From: Myxococcales bacterium
GTDB lineage: Bacteria; Myxococcota_A; Bradymonadia; Bradymonadales; Bradymonadaceae
Assembly (NCBI GenBank): GCA_007135085.1
Contig: SLJM01000220.1
Coordinates: 1-40,032, forward strand
DNA length: 40,032 nucleotides
Direction: 5' to 3'
Shown here: positions 35,290 through 40,032 of the stretch, piece after piece
Layout of the letters: each line of letters starts with the position of its first letter
How positions within the stretch are numbered: the stretch's first letter is position 1
Notes under the pieces: generated by a model
Told to the model about the DNA's origin: nothing
Seen by the model: only the letters and a program-made list of their open reading frames with translations
Database searches by the model: none
Translations under genes and position numbers: made by a program

Positions 35290-37602
35290 ATGATCACCCC
35301 CCTCCCCCAACGGCCTCTTGCGGCCGGCCTTTTGCTTCTCTCGCTCCTCATCAGCGCCTGCGCCACCGAGCCGGAGACCCGTGATTATATCCATCCCGGC
35401 ACCACCGAGCTCCACGTTGAACACCTTGAATTTCGAGGGGTAGAGAGCGTCTCGGAGCGCGATCTGAGAGCAGGTCTGGCCACCGTCGAAGATCCGGGCT
35501 GGCGCCGATGGCGGGTCATCAATCGTCTCCCCCTGGTGGGCGCGGAACCCCAATTTTTCAACCATTTTTCCTGGCGCCAGGACCGAGAGAGAATCCTCGC
35601 CTTCTACCACCAACGGGGCTATTTCGATGCTGCCGTGGTCTCGGAATCGCTCATCGAAGATCCCGAGGAAAATACGGTTCGCATCCGAGTGACCATCGAG
35701 GAAGGGGAGCCGACGCGGATCACCTCCATCGATATTCAGGGCCTGGTCGCAGACCTGACGCCAGAGGCCGACCAGCTTCTGCGGGGCCTGCCACTGTCGG
35801 AGGGAGAGATCTTCGTTCAGAATGACTATCGTCGCGCCCGTGACGCCATCGGCGACCGCCTGCGCCGCGCCGGCCACGCCTACGCCGTGGTCAGCGGACG
35901 GGTCTTCATCGACCCCAGCAGCCGCGAGGCCGACATCTTCTTCTATACCGATCCCGGCCCACGGACCACGATCGGCGAGGTCCATATTCTGGGACTCGAC
36001 GAGATCGACGAGGAAGCCGTGCGCCAGGCCATTCGCTTTCGCCAGGGCGATCCATACAACCCGGAGACCCTCCGCATGGCCCAGGAGGATATCTTCGATC
36101 TCGGCGTCTTCGGCATGGTCACCGTCTTACCCGCCCATGAGGCACGCGAGACCGACCTGCAGGGGGCCGACGAGCGCGAGGAGATCGACGCCGTCCTCGA
36201 CGAATACGATTTACCCGACGAAGAGCCAGATAGGACCGTTGATGCCCGCTCCTTTGAGGTCGACGACGACCGTCAGGCCCTTGGGGTCTCTAACGTCCTG
36301 GCCAGCGCCCAGAATCGAGCCGAGTCGCGAAGCCGTCTCGATCCGGAAGTCCCCATCGTGGTTCGCGTTCAGGAGGCCACGGGCTACAACCTGCGCGTCG
36401 GCGCCGGCGTCGCCGCCGAGACCACCCGTCAGGACGTACGCGGCCTGGTCAACTGGTCAAGCCGTAACTTCCTGGGCGGTCTGCGACGGCTCGAGCATTT
36501 CAACGCCATCGGCTATGCCTGGGCTCCCAATATTCTCTTTCCCTCTCAGATCACCAACCGGGGGGTCATTCTCTCCAGCGAACTTCGCTTCCAGCAGCCC
36601 CAATTTTTCGAGCGCAACACCAACCTTCGCCTCCGCGCTCGCGTCGGTCGCGACGTGCGCGAGGGCTTTTCGGTCTGGAATCCCTCGGCCCGCATCAGCG
36701 TGGATCGCACCTTCGGTCGCCACTTCGTAGTCGACGTGGGCTATAATCTGGCCTATTTCAACTACTTCAACGTCGAAGAGAGCCTCCTGGACCCGACGGC
36801 CACCGAATTGGGCGTCGACTTTCAAACCGAATTTATCCTCGAATATTTCGAGCAATCCCTGGCCTACGATCGCCGCGACGATATCCTGGCCCCCTCTCGT
36901 GGATTCCTCCTGGATCTGACCTTTCAGCAGGCGGGCCGATTCGCCGTGGGCGGCGAGTTCGACTTCATCAAGCCCATCGTCTCCGCCGAAAGCTATATCC
37001 CCCTGCCCTTATGGTTTCCCTCGCTCATCGCCCTTCGAAGCCGCCTGGGCAGCGCTTACGACATCGGCCGAGAGACGGGTGTTCCCTACCAGAACCGCCT
37101 CTACAGCGGCGGCACGGGAGGCATGCGCAGCTTCGGCCGCCGTCGCCTCTCCTTATTTACCGCCACCGGCGAGCCCGTCCCCATCGGCGGGTTGAGCCAA
37201 TTCGAAGCCTCTGTGGAGCCCCGCTTTCGACTGGTGCCCAATCTGCTGGGCATGGGCGATCTCTGGGGCGCCCTCTTCGTCGACGCCGCCACTGTCCTCG
37301 GTGGCCAGCTCTTCGTCGACACCGAGCCCAACCCACACGGCTCGGTCGACGTCGACGACCTGCGCACCACCCTCCTCTACGGCGCCGGCGCCGGCCTGTG
37401 GTGGCAAACCCCGGTGGGCCCGGTGCGCGTGGACTTCGCCTATACCCTGAGCGATATCACCGAAGATCCCCGCTTTCGCCGCTGTGAAGATCCCGCCGAC
37501 TACAACACCCCGGCCTGCCAATTCGTCCCCCTCGACGAGGACCGAATCCAGAATCAGATCTCAGGCTACGGCCTCTACCTGAGCATCGGCCACTCCTTCT
37601 AG
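35290..37602 (+). CDS. BamA/TamA-like outer-membrane beta-barrel protein with lipoprotein signal
   Basis: 770 residues from ATG 35290. The N-terminus is a lipoprotein signal (LAAGLLLLSLLISAC, lipobox ISAC). POTRA-like domains follow: LHVEHLEFRGVESVSERDL, RITSIDIQGLVADLTPEADQ and TIGEVHILGLDEIDEEAVRQ. The last POTRA seems split by a ~75-residue acidic insert (about 285-360) before VPIVVRVQEATG. The C-terminal ~400 residues form a 16-strand-type barrel with YDRRDDILAPSRGFLLDL, the loop motif GGTGGMRSFGRRRLS (compare the VRGF motif of Omp85 proteins) and a final Phe (LYLSIGHSF). Omp85 proteins insert or move proteins across the outer membrane. A TTG at 35269 overlapping the kinase stop is possible as a start but lacks a ribosome site. 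Confidence 0.88.
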   Translation: MITPLPQRPLAAGLLLLSLLISACATEPETRDYIHPGTTELHVEHLEFRGVESVSERDLRAGLATVEDPGWRRWRVINRLPLVGAEPQFFNHFSWRQDRERILAFYHQRGYFDAAVVSESLIEDPEENTVRIRVTIEEGEPTRITSIDIQGLVADLTPEADQLLRGLPLSEGEIFVQNDYRRARDAIGDRLRRAGHAYAVVSGRVFIDPSSREADIFFYTDPGPRTTIGEVHILGLDEIDEEAVRQAIRFRQGDPYNPETLRMAQEDIFDLGVFGMVTVLPAHEARETDLQGADEREEIDAVLDEYDLPDEEPDRTVDARSFEVDDDRQALGVSNVLASAQNRAESRSRLDPEVPIVVRVQEATGYNLRVGAGVAAETTRQDVRGLVNWSSRNFLGGLRRLEHFNAIGYAWAPNILFPSQITNRGVILSSELRFQQPQFFERNTNLRLRARVGRDVREGFSVWNPSARISVDRTFGRHFVVDVGYNLAYFNYFNVEESLLDPTATELGVDFQTEFILEYFEQSLAYDRRDDILAPSRGFLLDLTFQQAGRFAVGGEFDFIKPIVSAESYIPLPLWFPSLIALRSRLGSAYDIGRETGVPYQNRLYSGGTGGMRSFGRRRLSLFTATGEPVPIGGLSQFEASVEPRFRLVPNLLGMGDLWGALFVDAATVLGGQLFVDTEPNPHGSVDVDDLRTTLLYGAGAGLWWQTPVGPVRVDFAYTLSDITEDPRFRRCEDPADYNTPACQFVPLDEDRIQNQISGYGLYLSIGHSF

Positions 37603-37634
37603 ACCTTTCTCTTTTTGAACGGAACCGAGTCTCT

Positions 37635-37809
37635 TTTGAACGGAATCTAGAAGTCGAGCCAGCGGTCGTCACGAGGCAAAATCAGCGGGGAGGGCCCGAT
37701 GGTGAGCCCCGCAGGCGATGCGGACGCATCGTCGAGGAGTGAGCCGAAGGGAACTTCCCGCTGATGAGCCGCAGTAGGCCGCTGGCTCGACTTCTCGATT
37801 CCGTTCAAA
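37635..37809. repeat. 175-bp element with 31-bp inverted ends and internal stems
   Basis: The ends at 37635-37665 and 37779-37809 are inverted repeats of 31 bp with one mismatch. Inside them ATCAGCGGG (37681-37689) pairs with CCCGCTGAT (37757-37765), and CGATGCG (37716-37722) pairs with CGCATCG (37725-37731). Read as RNA it would fold into one long nested structure. The left end is preceded by a near copy of its own tip (TTTTTGAACGGAA at 37613-37625, TTTTGAACGGAA at 37634-37645). No target duplication or coding frame was found. It may be a MITE, a palindromic genome repeat or a structured RNA. Confidence 0.7.
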
Positions 37810-37840
37810 TAAAAAAGCGTCGGCCCCATGGGCCGACGCT
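37810..37840 (-). terminator. Strong intrinsic terminator for the minus-strand genes
   Basis: An 11-bp perfect stem (AGCGTCGGCCC at 37816-37826 with GGGCCGACGCT at 37830-37840) closes a 3-nt loop. On the minus strand it is followed by TTTTTTATTT (complement of 37807-37816), a textbook rho-independent terminator 39 nt past the stop of the small membrane gene. On the plus strand only a CCTCTTA follows, so it would work poorly for the BamA-like gene. Confidence 0.85.
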
Positions 37841-37879
37841 CCTCTTACCATCCACTCATCATCAATTTTCATTCATACA

Positions 37880-38074
37880 TTATGGTACGACGGAAAGATC
37901 CGCCGAATTCAGAACTTGCTCGCTGATCCCGCATCCCTCCCAGGGCACGGCGATAAAGAGAACCAGAATAAAGACCACCAGGATGATCTCTCTCGGATTC
38001 TCTCGCCACCAGTCCCACTGGATGGTTTTTCTCTCTTTGGCGATATGTTGGGGAGCTTCTTGTTGCATTTCCAT
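37880..38074 (-). CDS. Small single-span membrane protein (64 residues)
   Basis: ATG at 38074 to TAA at 37880-37882. The N-terminal half is polar (QQEAPQHIAKERKTIQWDWW), then REN and one membrane helix (IILVVFILVLFIAVPW), then a short polar tail with one Cys. A second ATG at 38068 is also possible and has GTGGATGG just upstream. A strong terminator 39 nt beyond the stop, in the correct orientation, supports a transcript here. It may share that transcript with the TPR gene at 38184-39257. No homology recognised. Confidence 0.55.
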   Translation of the reverse strand: MEMQQEAPQHIAKERKTIQWDWWRENPREIILVVFILVLFIAVPWEGCGISEQVLNSADLSVVP

Positions 38075-38119
38075 CCACTTCTAAACGGGGTGCAACCAGA
38101 TTTTGAAGACGGTCTTAAG

Positions 38120-38147
38120 GACCGGCTCGCGGCTTTGTCAGCCGGTC
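38120..38147. other. Hairpin between the TPR gene and the small membrane gene
   Basis: GACCGGCT (38120-38127) pairs perfectly with AGCCGGTC (38140-38147) around a 12-nt loop, in the 109-bp gap. No T-run follows on the minus strand, so it is more likely a processing or attenuation element than a full stop. Confidence 0.35.
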
Positions 38148-38183
38148 ATACCACCGGTGTTTGCGTACTTCAAGCGAGGTAGT

Positions 38184-39257
38184 TCAAAAATTGGTCTGCC
38201 ACCGCAACATAAAGCTCGAGCTGGCAGCGGGGATGCTCCCCGAAGGGGTGATCGAGGCGCTCGGTCGCCGATCGGCATCGGGCAGACCGCTGCGCCAATT
38301 ACGGCCCAGAAGATAAATGCCTCCCGCCGTGCCCACGGCCCAGGTGGTCAGCCCCCAACCCCAGGGAGCGTCCTCTCCGGAAAAATGGGTCGCCACGGTG
38401 CCGAATAACATCAACTGTCCCCCGGCAATGCCTATGAAGGCCAGCGTATTGGCCCACCAGGGAGGTCCGGCGTTGACGTAGTCCATCCGAATCGGGCGAT
38501 CTCGATCGGGCGACGCCTCTGGCGAGGGGATCACGTCATCGTGATCGGCCACCCCGTCGCGGGCTTCGTCGACGGCTTCGTCGACCAGATCGGCGGCGTC
38601 CGAAGGATCGGCGTCAGGCTCCACCCCCTCGGCGGCGGCCATCTCCGCCGATGCCTGGGCATCGTCGACCATATCCTCCGGGGCCACGGCGGTGCCGATC
38701 GAGAAGAAGCGCTCCTCCGTCGAACCGGCACCCACTTCGATATCGACCTCCAGGCGCTGCCCTCCGTCGAAGACCAGGGTCACCCGATTGCTGCCGGCGC
38801 CGACGGGAATGGTCGCCGGCGAAGACGCCTCGGGCTCCCCCATATAGCCGTGGAGGAAAATATCGACCCCCGCCGGCTCGGTCTCGATAAGCAGATAGGC
38901 CTGAATGGCACCCTCCAGGTCCCGAAGCTGTCGGATCGACGCCTCCACCCGACCCTTGACCGGGCTGTCCGGGTCCTCCTTGAGGTAGCGCTCTAGAAAA
39001 GCTCTGCCCCGCTCATAATTTCCCAGATTCTCGTAGCTCAGACCGATCCGATACAGAAGACGGGGATCGTCGAGCTCGTCATGGGCCTCTCGGTACAGGC
39101 GCAGTGCGTTTTCGAATTGCCCGTTATCATAAAAACTATTGGCCTGGCGCACCTTATCGAGGGGATCGCTGGCTGACGCGCTCGCCAGATTGCCGAGCAA
39201 GACCAGAGCCGTCACCGCCACGACCAGTGCCCGCCGCCACCATTTTCGATATCCCAT
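38184..39257 (-). CDS. Secreted TPR protein with PEGA domain and C-terminal membrane helices
   Basis: 357 residues. Signal peptide (RRALVVAVTALVLLGNLASA), then TPR repeats (~35-110: FYDNGQFENALRLYREAHDE, LLYRIGLSYENLGNYERGRA), then a PEGA domain (~118-180: LLIETEPAGVDIFLHG, EASSPATIPVGAGS), a long acidic/Ala linker and two helices near the end (WWANTLAFIGIAGGQLMLFG and WGWGLTTWAVGTAGGIYLLG). The last residues end in MLRWQTNF. It has the same plan as the protein at 31255-32010 with a PEGA domain added. The ATG at 39257 has AGGGA upstream. Probably an envelope-associated scaffold; function unknown. Confidence 0.85.
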   Translation of the reverse strand: MGYRKWWRRALVVAVTALVLLGNLASASASDPLDKVRQANSFYDNGQFENALRLYREAHDELDDPRLLYRIGLSYENLGNYERGRAFLERYLKEDPDSPVKGRVEASIRQLRDLEGAIQAYLLIETEPAGVDIFLHGYMGEPEASSPATIPVGAGSNRVTLVFDGGQRLEVDIEVGAGSTEERFFSIGTAVAPEDMVDDAQASAEMAAAEGVEPDADPSDAADLVDEAVDEARDGVADHDDVIPSPEASPDRDRPIRMDYVNAGPPWWANTLAFIGIAGGQLMLFGTVATHFSGEDAPWGWGLTTWAVGTAGGIYLLGRNWRSGLPDADRRPSASITPSGSIPAASSSFMLRWQTNF

Positions 39258-39419
39258 AGTCTGATACTCCCTGTTGCCCCAACTCCGCAGTTCGCCATCT
39301 TTTACGCCGCTACGGTACTCCGTCGACGGCGCTCAAGCAACCGTGGCGATCTTCGAGGCTTATCCACCACCCACCTCGCTCCCCCTCCTTCGCCATTCGC
39401 TCCCAATTGGACTTTCCTT

Positions 39420-39659
39420 TGGGTAACGAGCTTTGGGGTTCATCCACCTCCCCAGGTGTCGCATAAGGCGCTCCACCTGGGGCTACTCTGTCGCTTGGAC
39501 TGCGCGCAACGGCACGGCGACTACGCCTGCGGAAACTGCTACTACATGAGGTGCGGGGGCTGCGCGTACTTCTAAGCTGCGCTCGACCTTGCACGACAAA
39601 CTCTTGCGATCTCTTTTGGTTTTTCGTCTGGGTAACGACCTTTGGGGTTCATCCACCTC
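39420..39659 (+). repeat. 31-bp direct repeat pair
   Basis: The 31-bp sequences at 39420-39450 and 39629-39659 are identical except for one base. Both contain GGGTAACGA and TTTGGGGTTCATCCACCTC. They are 209 bp apart in the same orientation. The left copy abuts the left arm of the inverted repeat described at 39451. Confidence 0.9.
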
Positions 39660-39811
39660 GATCCCCTCACCACGAATACCCCGCGCACCGAACTCGCCCC
39701 CTCCCGTCGCACACGCCGTTGCTGTTCCCGCACGCGTAGTTTTCGTGCCGTCGAGGCGTCGTTTGCCGAGACAGAGTAGCCTCAGGTGGAGCGCCGTCTG
39801 CGACACCTGGG
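39451..39811. repeat. Inverted repeat arms 39451-39494 and 39768-39811
   Basis: The 44-bp arms match at about 40 positions when one is reversed and complemented; both hold GGCGCTCCACCTG and CTACTCTGTC. Weaker similarity continues inward for about 45 bp (GGCACG, ACTACGC, TGCGG), so the duplicated unit is nearly 90 bp. The spacer is about 270 bp. The longer homology with unequal divergence suggests duplicated sequence rather than a simple transposon end. Confidence 0.85.
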
Positions 39812-39815
39812 GTGC

Positions 39816-39911
39816 CTCGCACCACCCCCCAACGTCGCTCTCCTTTTCTCGCACCACCTCCCAACGTCGCTTCCCTTTTCTCCCACCACCTCCCAACGTC
39901 GCTCTCCCTCC
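39816..39911. repeat. Three tandem copies of a 32-bp unit
   Basis: Units at 39816-39847, 39848-39879 and 39880-39911 share CACCACC, TCCCAACGTCGCT and a pyrimidine-rich end, with a few differences. 32 is not a multiple of three, so translation through it would change frame at each copy, which argues against coding use. It lies 9 bp after the stop of the cysteine-rich gene on the minus strand, in its 3' flank. Confidence 0.88.
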
Positions 39912-39920
39912 TTGTGCACG

Positions 39921-40031
39921 TCAACAATTCGAAGCGGCGGCCTGGAGTGTGTCGTGGCAGGCGTCGCCTTCGTCGTCGCATTGCTCGGTGGCCTGGCACT
40001 CCCAACTATCGACGACGGCTCGCACACAGGC
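39921..40031 (-). CDS. Cysteine-rich protein, C-terminal 36 residues only
   Basis: The minus-strand frame is open from the window edge to TGA at 39921-39923. The visible end includes WECQATEQCDDEGDACH and finishes ASNC, with five cysteines in 36 residues, a regular spacing of disulfide-type cysteines, and codon use like the neighbouring genes. It is probably the end of a secreted cysteine-rich protein; such proteins are common in Myxococcota. The start and most of the gene lie beyond the window, so its family cannot be told. Confidence 0.6.
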   Translation of the reverse strand, partial: ACVRAVVDSWECQATEQCDDEGDACHDTLQAAASNC

Positions 40032-40032
40032 G

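Larger units (their letters stand above)
39258..39920. other. Repeat-rich stretch without a credible gene
   Basis: About 660 bp between the TPR gene start and the end of the cysteine-rich gene. Several open frames exist, but none has a ribosome site, normal composition or a recognisable domain, and the repeats shift between frames. The DNA is built from direct, inverted and tandem repeats listed separately. Minus-strand frames at two places both encode VDEPQ-SLP-like words, and both inverted copies can be read as YACGN in one frame, so this may be decayed duplicates of a cysteine-rich gene. The promoter of the TPR gene should lie near 39258-39320. Confidence 0.6.

Noticed and set aside
39483-39896. 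137-residue minus-strand gene
   Set aside because: It crosses the 32-bp tandem units and inverted repeat, has no ribosome site and no domain; composition follows the repeats.
39816-39911. Short CRISPR array
   Set aside because: The three 32-bp units are directly adjacent with no spacers, and no cas gene is near.

Overview
The window is GC-rich, densely coded DNA from what is most likely a Myxococcota-type 'deltaproteobacterium' close to the Bradymonadales. That is an inference from gene content: alternative complex III (ACIII) next to an A2-type caa3-like oxidase, PEGA-domain Ser/Thr kinases, a zinc-ribbon kinase, MoxR/VWA operons, and many Asp/Glu-rich low-complexity stretches that would suit a salt-adapted lineage. 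No rRNA, tRNA, CRISPR array or complete transposase gene was seen.

Region 1 (2-16430, all +) is a respiratory locus. It starts inside actB and continues actC, actD, actE, actF (quinol:cytochrome c oxidoreductase), then an unusual triheme cytochrome c, coxB (CuA domain plus two fused cytochrome c domains), coxA, coxC and coxD. Assembly genes follow: ctaB (heme O synthase), ctaG/cox11, a 56-residue single-span membrane protein, and SURF1. Quinol electrons would enter ACIII, cross several c-type hemes (ActE 1, triheme protein 3, CoxB 2) and reduce oxygen at the heme-copper site of CoxA. The order suggests an ACIII-oxidase supercomplex. Putative terminators or attenuators (5913-5936, 13672-13717) and hairpins may tune subunit ratios.

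Region 2 (16434-18655, -) holds a secreted PEGA-like protein, a 79-bp nested-hairpin MITE with a 9-bp target duplication, surE, and a small coiled-coil protein upstream of surE.

Region 3 (18938-37602, +) looks like an envelope-biogenesis island. It has an AsmA-like protein fused to a GT51 peptidoglycan glycosyltransferase; a MoxR operon (large coiled-coil membrane protein, MoxR AAA+ ATPase, DUF58 protein, BatA-like VWA protein, double-VWA/GATase-like membrane protein); a TPR protein; two different transmembrane Ser/Thr kinases (one with PEGA, one with a zinc ribbon); and a BamA/TamA-like outer-membrane barrel that carries a lipoprotein signal.

Region 4 (37603-40032) contains a 175-bp element bounded by 31-bp inverted repeats, a strong minus-strand terminator, a small membrane protein, a TPR/PEGA protein, a 660-bp field of direct, inverted and tandem repeats with no credible gene, and the C-terminus of a cysteine-rich protein that runs off the window end.

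The most unusual items are the AsmA-GT51 fusion, the lipoprotein BamA-like barrel with an acidic insertion, the acidic extensions on ActD and the triheme cytochrome, the insertion in the CuA domain of CoxB, and the two repeat structures at 37.6-37.8 kb and 39.4-39.9 kb.
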